A DNA stretch of 64,000 nucleotides from Paenibacillus sp. MAHUQ-63. GTDB taxonomy: Bacteria > Bacillota > Bacilli > Paenibacillales > NBRC-103111. A program made the position numbers and the translations under genes. Position 1 is the first letter of the stretch. The number at the start of each line of letters is the position of its first letter. Positions 47,053-56,282 of this stretch are shown here, piece after piece. The DNA lies in contig NZ_JARADB010000002.1 of NCBI RefSeq assembly GCF_028765165.1, positions 1,671,146-1,735,145 on the forward strand. The letters are read 5' to 3'. Under the pieces are notes generated by a model. That model had not been told where the DNA came from. It saw only the letters and a list, made by a program, of their open reading frames with translations, and searched no databases.

Positions 47053-47676
47053 ATGGAGTGGATTAGCAATCTCTTTGTGCAGTATGGGTATTTTGTTTTA
47101 ATTTTAGGATTGTTCGCCGAATCATTGGCCTTGCCTTTCCCAGGAGAATTGGCCATGGCGATATCTGGTCACATGTCTACTTTGGGGAGTTTGAATATCT
47201 CAATCATAATTTTCTGTTCTTATTTTGGGGCTATAGCGGGTACGACAGTTACTTATTATTTAGGTTATAAACTTGGTACCCCTTTTTTCGAAAAATATGG
47301 AAGATTCTTTTTTCTGAACCAAGAACGTATCATTACGATCACGAAATGGTTCAATAAATATGGCAACAAGCTCATTCTTGTCAGCTACTTTATCCCAGGT
47401 TTGCGGCACTTCACTGGCTATGTATCCGGCATTCTAAGGGTTCGGTTAGGCACCTTTCTCATCTATAACTTCACGGGCGGACTTGTTTGGGTATTCGCTT
47501 ATGTCATGATCGGTAAAATTTTCGGAATAAAAATTGAGCAAATGCTACACATCATTTCTCAATACTCTATAGCGGCAATTATTGTATTGGTGGTTGGAGT
47601 GGTGATAGGATTTCACATTAAGCGTAATAAACAAGCAATTATAGATTGGTTACGAACATTAAACTGGCTTAAATAA
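47053..47676 (+). CDS. DedA-family membrane protein
   Basis: The 207-residue protein has the DedA pattern: YGYFVLILGLFAESLALPFPGE, GAIAGTTVTYYLGYKLG, and FIPGLRHFTGYVSGILR with the conserved Gly-x-Arg-His. Recent work assigns some members (UptA) to undecaprenyl phosphate translocation. With the upstream PAP2 phosphatase it could form a C55-P recycling pair. A terminator follows. Confidence 0.93.
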   Translation: MEWISNLFVQYGYFVLILGLFAESLALPFPGELAMAISGHMSTLGSLNISIIIFCSYFGAIAGTTVTYYLGYKLGTPFFEKYGRFFFLNQERIITITKWFNKYGNKLILVSYFIPGLRHFTGYVSGILRVRLGTFLIYNFTGGLVWVFAYVMIGKIFGIKIEQMLHIISQYSIAAIIVLVVGVVIGFHIKRNKQAIIDWLRTLNWLK

Positions 47677-47678
47677 CA

Positions 47679-47717
47679 AAGACGAGTTGTTATCTGAAGA
47701 TAAACAGCTCGTCTTTT
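47679..47717 (+). terminator. Terminator of the dedA gene
   Basis: AAAGACGAG and CTCGTCTTT enclose a loop and are followed by TTC. Confidence 0.8.
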
Positions 47718-47729
47718 TCTTGTTAACTT

Positions 47730-47891
47730 TTGAATACGAAGTCAGTGCGAATATGTGCATCTAATCTGGAGCATTTCCAGCACCCGATAGAAGCTTGTGA
47801 GAATAAGGTCGAGGTTAAAGCTTGTCTTAGCTACAGCGGCGATTGCACCGAATGCCCTTACATCTCATCCATGACAACAACTGTAAGGTGA
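47730..47891 (+). pseudogene. DUF1450-like small protein remnant
   Basis: The frame reads VRICASNLEHFQ ... VKACLSYSGDCTECPYISS and stops at 47889. It has the SNLEHF start and the CLxxxGxCxxCP cysteine pattern of the DUF1450 family, but no ribosome site, a weak TTG start inside the terminator region, and it lacks the usual C terminus. Confidence 0.45.
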
Positions 47892-47945
47892 TAGGAACAT
47901 TATCTCATTCCCGATTAATAAGAATTGATATTCACGCATGGAATG

Positions 47946-47959
47946 GTATACTAAGTATA
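47946..47959. promoter_or_regulatory. Operator copy A of the GntR-LacI regulator
   Basis: GTATACTAAGTATA includes a perfect 13-bp palindrome and sits 28 bases before the regulator gene. The same 14-mer occurs inverted at 49239-49252. Confidence 0.75.
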
Positions 47960-47986
47960 TCAAGATAAAGCGTTAGGGAGAATAAG

Positions 47987-49108
47987 ATGGATACGCATTT
48001 ATACGAACAGTTGTATATGCATATTGTTCATGAGATTCAACAGGGGAAATTGAAGGCCGGAGATCGTGTGCCATCCGAAAAAGAATTGGCCGAACAATTT
48101 GGCGTGAGCCGCATCACTTCCAAAAAGGCGCTCGAAAAGTTGGCGGAAGCGGGTGTTATCACACGTATTCAGGGAAAAGGGTCGTTTGTGGCCGATGGTC
48201 ATCCTTCGGCTTTGAAACCAATGCGCCAATCGGAGGAAAGAACGAGTACGGTCATCCATTTTCAGCAAAGACCGCTCATCGGATTAATTATTCCAAGTTT
48301 CTCGGATGAATATGGCTTGAAGCTCCTTCAAGCCATGGAGAAGCAGAGCGCACTGCACGAGTGTGATCTAATCATTAAGAGGACCGGCGGCAGCAAAGAA
48401 GAAGAAGAGCATGCCATCCAGCTTCTTGTCAGCCTAGGTGTCAAGGGCCTAATCGTGACTCCCGTCCATGGCACGCACTATAATGCAGAACTCATTCGTC
48501 TTGTCTTGGCCAAGTTTCCTGTCGTACTGGTCGACCGGTATTTGAAAGGAATTCCGGTATGTTCCGTTTACACGGATAACCGAAAAGCTGCGCAAGATCT
48601 TACGCTTCATCTGATCGGGAAAGGCCATCAAGACATTGCCTATTTGTCGCCACCCGTCGAGAATACGTCAGCGCTGGAAGACAGGCTTCTGGGATATACT
48701 TTGGCTTTTACCTGGGAAGGGTTGAAGTTGAATCAGGAATATTGTCTAACGAATTTTACAGGCACCCGTTCAGGTTCATGGGCAGAGGATTTAGAGACGC
48801 TTAAGAGCTTTTTAGTACAGAACACCAGTGTAAAAGGATTTGTGGTTTCGGAATATCTGGTCGCCACCATGTTGGCTCAAGTCATTGACGCACAAGGAAA
48901 GCAGTTGGAAACCTACGATATCGTCTGCTTCGACTCATTAAACGATTTTTTGGGAAAGCCGATTTTTACCCATATTCAACAAGATGAGAAACGGATGGGC
49001 GAAGAAGCGGTGGATTTATTGATCTCGCAGATACATGGTGAAGTTATTACGGAACATAGAATTGTCGAACATAGAATGATCGTGCAAGAAGCAAGTATAT
49101 CTAATTAA
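47987..49108 (+). CDS. GntR-LacI hybrid repressor (AraR-like)
   Basis: The 373-residue protein has an N-terminal GntR winged helix (IQQGKLKAGDRVPSEKELAEQFGVSRITSKKALEKLAEAGVITRIQGKGSFV) fused to a LacI-type periplasmic-binding-like effector domain (LIGLIIPSFSDEYGLKLLQAME, VDRYLKGIPVCSVYTDN, YDIVCFDSLND). AraR of B. subtilis has this build. It likely senses a monosaccharide and represses itself and the following importer through the shared 14-bp operator. The start has AGGGAG. Confidence 0.93.
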   Translation: MDTHLYEQLYMHIVHEIQQGKLKAGDRVPSEKELAEQFGVSRITSKKALEKLAEAGVITRIQGKGSFVADGHPSALKPMRQSEERTSTVIHFQQRPLIGLIIPSFSDEYGLKLLQAMEKQSALHECDLIIKRTGGSKEEEEHAIQLLVSLGVKGLIVTPVHGTHYNAELIRLVLAKFPVVLVDRYLKGIPVCSVYTDNRKAAQDLTLHLIGKGHQDIAYLSPPVENTSALEDRLLGYTLAFTWEGLKLNQEYCLTNFTGTRSGSWAEDLETLKSFLVQNTSVKGFVVSEYLVATMLAQVIDAQGKQLETYDIVCFDSLNDFLGKPIFTHIQQDEKRMGEEAVDLLISQIHGEVITEHRIVEHRMIVQEASISN

Positions 49109-49113
49109 CAGAG

Positions 49114-49139
49114 AAAGCCATGGAATTCCATGGTTTTTT
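49114..49139 (+). terminator. Terminator after the GntR-LacI gene
   Basis: The perfect palindrome CCATGGAATTCCATGG (49118-49133) is followed by TTTTTT. Confidence 0.75.
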
Positions 49140-49238
49140 GCTTTTTCTTATTAGACGTCTCCTTTCGTTAAAAAAATCATTTTTTTGTACATACATGTCG
49201 CAAAATCGTAGTGGACATGGTATATTTGCCCATATTAT

Positions 49239-49252
49239 TATACTTAGTATAC
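49239..49252. promoter_or_regulatory. Operator copy B before the sugar importer
   Basis: TATACTTAGTATAC is the exact inverse of copy A at 47946 and lies 73 bases before the binding-protein gene. Confidence 0.75.
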
Positions 49253-49324
49253 AAACATATTTTACCGGCTTGTTTGTATCAGGAAGTGTCATACTATTCT
49301 TGCTTTTCTGAAGGAGGTAACAGT

Positions 49325-50767
49325 ATGTATCGGAGCAGTAATAAAATGTTATCCATCTCCACCTGTGTCTTGTGTGCATCCATGTTATTCGGGTGTTCGA
49401 AGGGGACTGAAACGACAAACACCACACCCAGTACGACGGCCCCGGCAGCAACTAGTGCAGCTACAACTGCGGCAAAGGAATCGAAAGCACCGGATGCAGC
49501 CAAAAAAACCATCACCATCACATATAGAGACGATGGTACTGGTGAGAACGGAACGCTATACAAATGGCTCAAAGATGTGGCTGCCAGCTATCCGAACAAA
49601 GATGTCGTTATCAAGCAGACGCCGATTCAGGCTTCGGAAGGCGACTACTTCGCGAAGATTGCGCTAGCCCTCAAATCCAAAGACACAGCACCGGATATCG
49701 TTACAGAAGACACCTTCATGTTAAACTCCGATGCCAGCGCCGGACTCTTGTCTCCTTTGGATGACAAAGTGAAGAGCTGGGCCGACTGGACAAATGGTTC
49801 CTTCATCGAAGCGATGAAAAAAGGGGTAACAGCCGCCGACGGTAAGATTTACGGCGTGCCGTATAATACGGACTCCCGGGGCCTCTGGTACAACAAGCAA
49901 ATTTTCAAACAAGCCGGACTGCCTGAAGATTGGAAACCAAAAACTTGGGATGAAGTCTTGAGCGCAGCAAGAACAATCAAGGAAAAAGCAGCCAAGGACG
50001 TTGTACCTTTCTGGATGAATATGGGGAAAGCAACTGGCGAAGCGACTTCCATGCAAACTTACGAAATGCTGCTTTACGGAACAGGTGAAAGACTCTACGA
50101 TGACTCAAGTTCGAAGTGGATCGTTAAAAGCCCGGGTATTTTGGATGCGCTTTCATTCGTTGATACCATTAACAAAGAGAAACTTGGCCCTCCACTTTCC
50201 AAAGTATTGAACGGCCAAGCGGGCAACTCCTCTGCTCGTGAATATTTGCCAAAAGGCAAACTCGGCATCTCCTTGGACGGTTCCTGGATTGCAGGCAACT
50301 ATTTGCCGAATGGTGCTGCTCCATGGCCGGAGTATAAAGACGTTCTGGGCTTTGCTCCAATGCCGACAAGCAAAGGTCAAGCTCCAGGTTCCATTACTTT
50401 AGCTGGGGGATGGGCGCTGTCTATTCCTGCTAACGCTCAGCATAAAGATGAAGCTTGGGATTTCATCAAGTACGCCCTTAACAAAGAAAACACGCAAAAA
50501 CTTGTAACTGCAAGCGGTAACATTACGGTTCGGGCGGACGTCGCAAAAGATCCGGGCTATACACAAATGCCATTTAATGCGATTGCTACGGAGTATTTGA
50601 AAAACGCGGAGTTCAGACCTGCTCGTGACAAATATCCAGAAGTATCCACACAAATTCAGACAATGGTTGAGTCTGTAGCAACGGGCACTTCTCCCGCAGA
50701 TGCGATGAAGAAGTATCAGCAAGACGTAACCCGCATCGTTGGAGAGGATAAAGTCAGCGTGAAGTAA
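49325..50767 (+). CDS. Sugar-binding lipoprotein, family 1
   Basis: The 480-residue protein has a lipoprotein signal ending ASMLFGC and a Thr/Ala-rich linker (about residues 28-55). The family 1 fold has ITITYRDDGTGENG, IVTEDTFML and YGVPYNTDSRGLWYNK. ATG 49325 follows AAGGAGGT; the frame upstream to 49211 is non-coding leader. It leads a three-gene importer with no ATPase gene. Confidence 0.92.
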   Translation: MYRSSNKMLSISTCVLCASMLFGCSKGTETTNTTPSTTAPAATSAATTAAKESKAPDAAKKTITITYRDDGTGENGTLYKWLKDVAASYPNKDVVIKQTPIQASEGDYFAKIALALKSKDTAPDIVTEDTFMLNSDASAGLLSPLDDKVKSWADWTNGSFIEAMKKGVTAADGKIYGVPYNTDSRGLWYNKQIFKQAGLPEDWKPKTWDEVLSAARTIKEKAAKDVVPFWMNMGKATGEATSMQTYEMLLYGTGERLYDDSSSKWIVKSPGILDALSFVDTINKEKLGPPLSKVLNGQAGNSSAREYLPKGKLGISLDGSWIAGNYLPNGAAPWPEYKDVLGFAPMPTSKGQAPGSITLAGGWALSIPANAQHKDEAWDFIKYALNKENTQKLVTASGNITVRADVAKDPGYTQMPFNAIATEYLKNAEFRPARDKYPEVSTQIQTMVESVATGTSPADAMKKYQQDVTRIVGEDKVSVK

Positions 50768-50770
50768 TGG

Positions 50771-50821
50771 CAACACCTTGCCCTGGGGCCCTATTTGCGA
50801 ATACGGGGTCCAGGGCAAGCC
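50771..50821 (+). promoter_or_regulatory. Intercistronic stem-loop in the sugar importer operon
   Basis: CCTTGCCCTGGGGCCC and GGGGTCCAGGGCAAG face each other around ATTTGCGAATAC without a T-run, as in processing or attenuation stems that favour excess binding protein. Confidence 0.5.
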
Positions 50822-50863
50822 CAGTTTGCCCTACGATCACCAGGGAGAAAGGAGCGAACTTTG

Positions 50864-51748
50864 ATGAGCAGTCCGGCAATCCCAGTAACATCGAGAAAGA
50901 CGTATACATGGTTGTATTTTTTATTCCCTTCGTTGGCCGTTATGCTCGTTTTCTTCATCTATCCGATCTTGCTAACGTTTTTCTACTCATTTACGAACTT
51001 GGCATTGACCGGAGAATCCGCAAAACAACTGCAATTCGTTGGTTTTGACAACTATGTCCGCATGTTTGCGGATCCAACCGTAAGAATCAGTATCTGGAAC
51101 ACGTTAGTTTTCCTGATCGGCTCTGCTGTCATCGGCCAGCAAGTGCTGGGATTTCTGATCGCAATCTTGATGAAACGGAAAAATAAAACGTTCCGCCGCG
51201 TGATTGGTACTATCGTTCTGGCGGGGTGGGTAACACCTGAAATTGTATGCGCCTTATGTCTCTACAGCTATTTCGGCGACGAGGGTACACTAAACGCCAT
51301 ACTAAGTACACTAGGCATTCCGACGGTCACTTGGCTATATACCGTCCCTATGCTCACGATTATATTAGCGAACGTCTGGCATGGAACAGCCTTCTCTATG
51401 CTTGTCTTTCAAGCAGCACTTGACGATGTGCCGAAAGAAATCGAGGAAGCGGCGCTCGTCGACGGAGCCTCACGTTGGAAAATTCTAATTTTCATTATCC
51501 TTCCTTATATTAAAGGAACGATTACTACCAATGCGATGCTTGTTACTTTACAGACCTTAGGCGTATTCGGCCTCATTTATGCGATGACCGGCGGGGGTCC
51601 AGGCACAGCAACAACGACCTTACCCATCTTCATGTATAACCAAGCCTTCATTAACTATCAGCTCGGCTACGGTACGGCCATTTCTTTATTGCTCTTGCTT
51701 CTGGGTATTGTGTTGAGTTTGTTCTATATTCGCACTTTAAAAGAGTAA
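50864..51748 (+). CDS. Sugar ABC permease (MalF-like)
   Basis: The 294-residue permease has LYFLFPSLAVMLVFFIYPILLTFFYSF as first helix and the docking loop EIEEAALVDGASRWKILIFIILPYIK. ATG 50864 follows AAGGAG at about 11 bases; earlier in-frame codons to 50795 are leader. A GC-rich near-palindrome (about 50771-50821) lies between it and the binding-protein gene and may set transcript ratios. Confidence 0.92.
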   Translation: MSSPAIPVTSRKTYTWLYFLFPSLAVMLVFFIYPILLTFFYSFTNLALTGESAKQLQFVGFDNYVRMFADPTVRISIWNTLVFLIGSAVIGQQVLGFLIAILMKRKNKTFRRVIGTIVLAGWVTPEIVCALCLYSYFGDEGTLNAILSTLGIPTVTWLYTVPMLTIILANVWHGTAFSMLVFQAALDDVPKEIEEAALVDGASRWKILIFIILPYIKGTITTNAMLVTLQTLGVFGLIYAMTGGGPGTATTTLPIFMYNQAFINYQLGYGTAISLLLLLLGIVLSLFYIRTLKE

Positions 51749-51767
51749 AACCACAAGGAGAGTTCGT

Positions 51768-52601
51768 ATGACGGAGATATACCGTAAAGTCGTTTATCGC
51801 ACCTTGCCCTACGCAGCGCTCACCTTCATCGGCATTTGTTTCCTGCTCCCACTCTTATGGGTGCTAGTTGCCTCCGTGGACCCTAACGCCATGCAATCGC
51901 TCAAGGTCCCCAGCTCTTTGACAGCAGGCAACTATATCGACGTGATCACTAGCAGCGCGAACCAGCGCGCATTTCTAATAGGACTCGTCATTTCGCTCGG
52001 TCAAGCTTTAATTGTCGTTTTATTAGGTCTGCTAGCGGCTTATCCACTGTCCAGATATCAATTGAAGTATAAAAAACCGTTCATGCTGACCATCTTATTT
52101 ATGACCTCATTGCCAATCACAGCAGTTATGGTCCCTGTATATCAATTGTTTTTGACCTTAAAGCTTTATGACAATATCTTTGGCGTCATTCTCTTTAAAG
52201 TCGCCTCCGCCATGCCTTATGGCATCTGGATGCTCAAAAATTTCATGGATTCCGTACCGAACGAATTAGAAGAAGCGGCATGGGTGGACGGTGCGTCCAT
52301 ACTCGCAGGCATCCGCAGGATCGTCACTCCATTGATGATTCCGGGAATATGTACGGTTGCCATCTTTACCTTCTCCGGCAGCTGGGGCAACTTTTTCGTT
52401 CCCTACATTCTCTTGAATACGCCTGAGAAGTTCCCGGCGGCGCTCAAGCTATACCAATTCTTCGGGCAGTACGGCATGGTGGATTACGGTAAATTGGCAG
52501 CTTTTTCTACGCTCTATGCCATTCCATCCGTTGTCATGTATATTCTTTCTCAGCAATTTATGTCCAAAGGTTTCGGCCTCCAAGGTGGGAGCAAAGGGTA
52601 G
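51768..52601 (+). CDS. Sugar ABC permease (MalG-like)
   Basis: The 277-residue permease has six helices (ALTFIGICFLLPLLWVLVASV first), the docking loop ELEEAAWVDGASILAGIRRIVTPLMIPG and the end FMSKGFGLQGGSKG. It follows the partner permease by 19 bases with AAGGAGAG. Confidence 0.92.
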   Translation: MTEIYRKVVYRTLPYAALTFIGICFLLPLLWVLVASVDPNAMQSLKVPSSLTAGNYIDVITSSANQRAFLIGLVISLGQALIVVLLGLLAAYPLSRYQLKYKKPFMLTILFMTSLPITAVMVPVYQLFLTLKLYDNIFGVILFKVASAMPYGIWMLKNFMDSVPNELEEAAWVDGASILAGIRRIVTPLMIPGICTVAIFTFSGSWGNFFVPYILLNTPEKFPAALKLYQFFGQYGMVDYGKLAAFSTLYAIPSVVMYILSQQFMSKGFGLQGGSKG

Positions 52602-52663
52602 CGTGAATGCATTTCATAGTAGCACGTTCCAACTACCATAAAAGAGTATTAAGAAAGTAAAGC

Positions 52664-52684
52664 CTTATTTATAGGGCTTTTTTT
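52664..52684 (+). terminator. Terminator of the sugar importer operon
   Basis: AAAGCC...GGGCTTT hairpin followed by TTTTTC. Confidence 0.75.
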
Positions 52685-52804
52685 CATTTTATCTTATTTC
52701 ACCGCGGCTAATGATGGTTACTTCCCAGGTTGGAATGTCTCGAATAACTCAACGATATAGCATGTTTAACCGTCTAACATAAAAAGAAATGGGGTGCTTG
52801 CATC

Positions 52805-53275
52805 ATACGAACAAAGATAACTATCGGAGTACTTGTTGGCATCATCGGGGTGTTGGGAATGATCTTAGTTTTTAGTTTAACGACTGACACGAATACACAT
52901 GAAAGGAATGAGATTATCCTTCATCATTTCAACAAGGGAGAAGTAGACCGTTTAAATGAAATGGTTCAACGTCATAAAGACGGAAAAGGTGATTATCTAA
53001 TGCTCATTCCACCGATAATCGACGGCGGTTACTGGATACATGATGTGCATTCAAACGGTAGGGAGGTCACTTGGACCATCGATAATACCAGGGATGGAAT
53101 GAGTTCTGAGCATGGTAAACAGGTTTACAAATGTAAGAGAATTAGTTTGGATGAAACAAAAGATCATTATGTGTATACTCTTAGTCAATGTGACAATGAA
53201 GGTGAGAAGAGCATACCCATTTTTAGCCTCCTTAAGGAAGATGTTTTATTGCGCTCCCTCGGAGACAGATTTTGA
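52805..53275 (+). CDS. Membrane-anchored protein of unknown function, start codon unclear
   Basis: The frame is open from 52778. Residues encoded from 52805 are RTKITIGVLVGIIGVLGMIL, a clear N-terminal membrane anchor, followed by a soluble region of about 120 residues (LHHFNKGEVDRLNEMVQRHK, YWIHDVHSNGREVTWTIDN). The best-placed start after GGGGTG (52791) is ATA 52805, not a normal initiator. GTG 52847, TTG 52850 or ATG 52856 would cut into the anchor. Either the start has mutated (ATG to ATA) or a shorter product is made. The family is not recognised. Confidence 0.55.
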   Translation: MRTKITIGVLVGIIGVLGMILVFSLTTDTNTHERNEIILHHFNKGEVDRLNEMVQRHKDGKGDYLMLIPPIIDGGYWIHDVHSNGREVTWTIDNTRDGMSSEHGKQVYKCKRISLDETKDHYVYTLSQCDNEGEKSIPIFSLLKEDVLLRSLGDRF

Positions 53276-53628
53276 GTTTGCCACTTCTTTCTTTTTGGGA
53301 ACCAAACATGGGAAGATTGGGGCTGCTTTTCATATTTCCTATGTTTATATTTCTTCAATATCTATGTAACCAGGATAATAATGAACGAGAGAGGAATGAT
53401 ACAATGTCGATTTCAAAGAGAAGGCAGATTTGGATAATATCCATGACGACATTGTTTTGTCAGTAGTACTTCAAAACTATATTGTAATGGAGACAATTTG
53501 CAAGTTGTTAGACGTGATTGATCTCTCCCTTTTTAATGGACTGACTCTTATAGAAATACACATAAGACAAACTGGAATAGTCATATAAATTGCCGTAAGA
53601 AAGCTCTGAGAGGGAGTGAAGGTAATCG
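53276..53628 (+). other. Gene-poor gap with a possible short remnant
   Basis: No convincing gene is seen. A 52-codon frame (TTG 53430 to stop 53586) reads LDNIHDDIVLSVVLQNYIVM and onward, with no ribosome site, and may be a decayed C terminus. Another frame at 53272-53466 is hydrophobic but lacks a site and ends abruptly. Confidence 0.3.
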
Positions 53629-54255
53629 ATGTTTCAACCACACCCGGATAATACCGCAATTGTGATTACAGACCCACAAAATGACTTTATGTGTCCTGGG
53701 GGGAGAGGCTATCATCTGACAAAAGCAAATATAGAACGAAACAATACGATACAAAACCTTGAACTATTAATAAGTACTGCCATGAGTAAAGGGTACCAAC
53801 TATTTATCTCACCCCATTATTTATACCCTCATGATTATGGATGGCAATTTACAGGAAATGAACAACAGATGTTATTAGGTCTTAGAATGTACCAAGTGGC
53901 AAATGTGTACACACCACCGTCATTTGGAGCTGATTTTGTTCATTCCTTAAAACCTTATATTTTTGATAGGAGAACCGTCGTTTCAACGCCACACAAGGTT
54001 GCTAGCCCACAAACGAATGACTTGGTTTACCAATTACGACAACATAGAAAAGAGAAGATCATTATCGCAGGAGTTCTTTCCAACATTTGTGTAGAGTCCC
54101 ATATGAGGCATTTAATCGAAACTGGTTTTGAAACAGCTGTTGTCTACGATGCTACGGCAACAATTAGTGAAGAAGATTTTCAAGCAGCCGTTACGAATTA
54201 CAAAGCATTTGCCAGTGCTAGTTGGACGACAATGGAAGCTATTTCATACTTATAA
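53629..54255 (+). CDS. Isochorismatase-family cysteine hydrolase
   Basis: The 208-residue protein has the catalytic Asp in VITDPQNDFM, a Lys in STPHKVASP and the nucleophile Cys in GVLSNICVESHMRHL, with the family's late DATAT. Members hydrolyse amides or ethers such as nicotinamide or isochorismate; the exact substrate is not evident. It stands alone with its own terminator (54315-54339). Confidence 0.9.
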   Translation: MFQPHPDNTAIVITDPQNDFMCPGGRGYHLTKANIERNNTIQNLELLISTAMSKGYQLFISPHYLYPHDYGWQFTGNEQQMLLGLRMYQVANVYTPPSFGADFVHSLKPYIFDRRTVVSTPHKVASPQTNDLVYQLRQHRKEKIIIAGVLSNICVESHMRHLIETGFETAVVYDATATISEEDFQAAVTNYKAFASASWTTMEAISYL

Positions 54256-54314
54256 ATCTATTGAGAAGAATTCGAGTGTTGCAAGTGAATGGTGACAAAA
54301 ACATGATTACATCC

Positions 54315-54339
54315 AAAGTCGCATGATATGCGGCTTTTT
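54315..54339 (+). terminator. Terminator after the isochorismatase-like gene
   Basis: AAGTCGCAT pairs with ATGCGGCTT (one G-T), followed by TTT. Confidence 0.65.
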
Positions 54340-54440
54340 CATTTTGCAAGTCAAAGATAAAGATAATCCTTAGCGTATTAGTATAAATTTACCAGCAGCG
54401 TGGTAATCTATTTGGGATGAAATTAAAGGGGGGGTCAATT

Positions 54441-56081
54441 TTGACGGAGAATCATACGCCAACCGGACAAGATGCTCAACGTGAGACATTGACGACGCGA
54501 CAGGGCCATCCGGTGATGGATAATCAAAACATCCGTACCATCGGTAACCGTGGTCCGGCCACGCTTGAAAATTACCACTTTATCGAGAAGATCTCCCATT
54601 TCGATCGGGAAGAGATACCGGAGCGTGTCGTACATGCGCGCGGAACGGGAGCATTCGGGTATTTCGAAACGTATGGAAAAGTCGGTGATGAGCCGGTAGA
54701 GAAGTATAGTCGAGCCAAAGTGTTTTCTGGTGCTGGGAAGAAAACGCCGTTAATGGTTCGCTTCTCGACAGTAGCTGGATCCAAAGATTCGCCCGAAACG
54801 GCAAGGGATCCGCGTGGTTTCGCAGTAAAAATGTATACGGAAGAAGGCAACTGGGACTTAGTTGGTAACAACCTAAAAATCTTCTTTATCCGAGATGCGA
54901 TGAAGTTTCCAGACATGATTCACGCGTTTAAAGCCGATCCGGCTTCGAATGTGCCGAATCCTGTACGGATGTTCGATTTTGTTTCCAAGACGCCTGAAGC
55001 TACACATATGATAACCTTCTTATTCTCTCCATGGGGAATTCCAGCAACATATCGCCACATGCAGGGCTCCGGCGTAAACACCTACAAGTGGGTGAATGAC
55101 AAGGGAGATGCTGTGCTCGTGAAGTATCACTGGGAGCCGAAGCAAGGTATCCGTAACTTAACGCAAGAAGAGGCGAACGCTATTCAAGCGACGAACGTCG
55201 GTCATGCAACACAAGATTTATATGAAGCGATCGAGCGCGGCGATTATCCGGAGTGGGAGCTCTTCGTGCAAATTATGGACGATCACTACCATCCTGAACT
55301 CGACTTTGATCCGCTCGACGATACGAAGCTTTGGCCGGAGGACAAATTCCCATGGCTGCCGGTTGGACGTATGGTCCTTGACCGTAATCCGGTAGATTTC
55401 CATGCGGAGATTGAGCAAGCCGCTTTCGGTACAGGAGTTCTTGTTGACGGGATGGACTTCTCGGATGATAAAATGCTGCAAGGACGTACCTTCTCCTACT
55501 CTGATACGCAGCGTTATCGTGTCGGTGCGAACTATTTGAAGCTGCCTGTGAATGCTCCGAAAGTGCCGGTTCGCACGAACCAGCATCGCGGGCAAATGGA
55601 CATCCGCGACCCGAAAGAGTCCGGAGAAAATCCACACATCAACTATGAGCCATCTATGATGGGTGGTTATCAGGAAGCGGACAAGGAACAGCGGCCTCCG
55701 CACCAACCGATGTATAACGCGGCGGCGATGAGCGCTCCGATCGATCGTCCGAACAACTACGGTCAAGCGGGTCATACGTACCGTAGCTTGCAAGAATGGG
55801 AGAGAGAGGAATTGATCAAAAATCTCTCCGATGCGCTTGCAATCTGTGATAAGCGGATTCAAGATGCCATGATCGGGCACTTCACACAAGCAAACGAAGA
55901 CTATGGTCGACGTGTGAAGGAAGGGATCGACAAGAAAATGAAGGAAATGCAAGAAATGAAGTCGGGAATTAAAATTCCTGGCCGTGAAGCAGGCATCACC
56001 AAATACGGTCAAGGAACGTTAGCTGCGAACAACGCAACGAAAGAAGCCGTGCAAAAAAGTCACGAAGCAGATCCGTACTAA
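54441..56081 (+). CDS. Monofunctional heme catalase (KatA/KatX type)
   Basis: The 546-residue enzyme shows catalytic His65 in [14 protein letters not shown], the [24 protein letters not shown] block, the distal Asn in [12 protein letters not shown] and the heme-ligand Tyr in [13 protein letters not shown]. It destroys hydrogen peroxide. The C-terminal extension ([20 protein letters not shown]) makes it longer than KatA and close to the spore KatX length. TTG 54441 is preferred because AAAGGGGGG lies just upstream; the ATG at 54417 precedes that site. Confidence 0.96.
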   Translation: MTENHTPTGQDAQRETLTTRQGHPVMDNQNIRTIGNRGPATLENYHFIEKISHFDREEIPERVVHARGTGAFGYFETYGKVGDEPVEKYSRAKVFSGAGKKTPLMVRFSTVAGSKDSPETARDPRGFAVKMYTEEGNWDLVGNNLKIFFIRDAMKFPDMIHAFKADPASNVPNPVRMFDFVSKTPEATHMITFLFSPWGIPATYRHMQGSGVNTYKWVNDKGDAVLVKYHWEPKQGIRNLTQEEANAIQATNVGHATQDLYEAIERGDYPEWELFVQIMDDHYHPELDFDPLDDTKLWPEDKFPWLPVGRMVLDRNPVDFHAEIEQAAFGTGVLVDGMDFSDDKMLQGRTFSYSDTQRYRVGANYLKLPVNAPKVPVRTNQHRGQMDIRDPKESGENPHINYEPSMMGGYQEADKEQRPPHQPMYNAAAMSAPIDRPNNYGQAGHTYRSLQEWEREELIKNLSDALAICDKRIQDAMIGHFTQANEDYGRRVKEGIDKKMKEMQEMKSGIKIPGREAGITKYGQGTLAANNATKEAVQKSHEADPY

Positions 56082-56085
56082 TACA

Positions 56086-56127
56086 AAAAGGAAACTCCAC
56101 TCTGCAATGAGGGGAGTTTCCTTTTTC
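56086..56127 (+). terminator. Terminator of the catalase gene
   Basis: AAAAAGGAAACTCC pairs with GGAGTTTCCTTTTT. Confidence 0.85.
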
Positions 56128-56231
56128 TACAATAAAATGGAAGCGAGCAAGCTTGCGAACAGTCAGAGACAGATACCCTCGTACAATTTACAATTTTCGG
56201 AGAAGGCGTCCAATCCAATCGGGAGACCCAT

Positions 56232-56240
56232 CATATACTA
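56232..56240 (+). promoter_or_regulatory. Possible sporulation (SigK/SigE-like) -10 element
   Basis: CATATACTA fits CATANNNTA about 40 bases before the nucleotide-sugar dehydrogenase; no clear -35 AC is at the right distance. Confidence 0.3.
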
Positions 56241-56282
56241 GGATAGATTGAGAGACTAGTGTGAAAGGGTGGATCTACTGTG

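Noticed and set aside
53272..53466. 64-codon hydrophobic frame after the anchored protein
   Set aside because: It overlaps the previous stop, has no ribosome site and no recognisable pattern.
55218..56012. Long antisense open frame inside the catalase gene
   Set aside because: It is a shadow of the conserved catalase frame with no ribosome site and no family resemblance.
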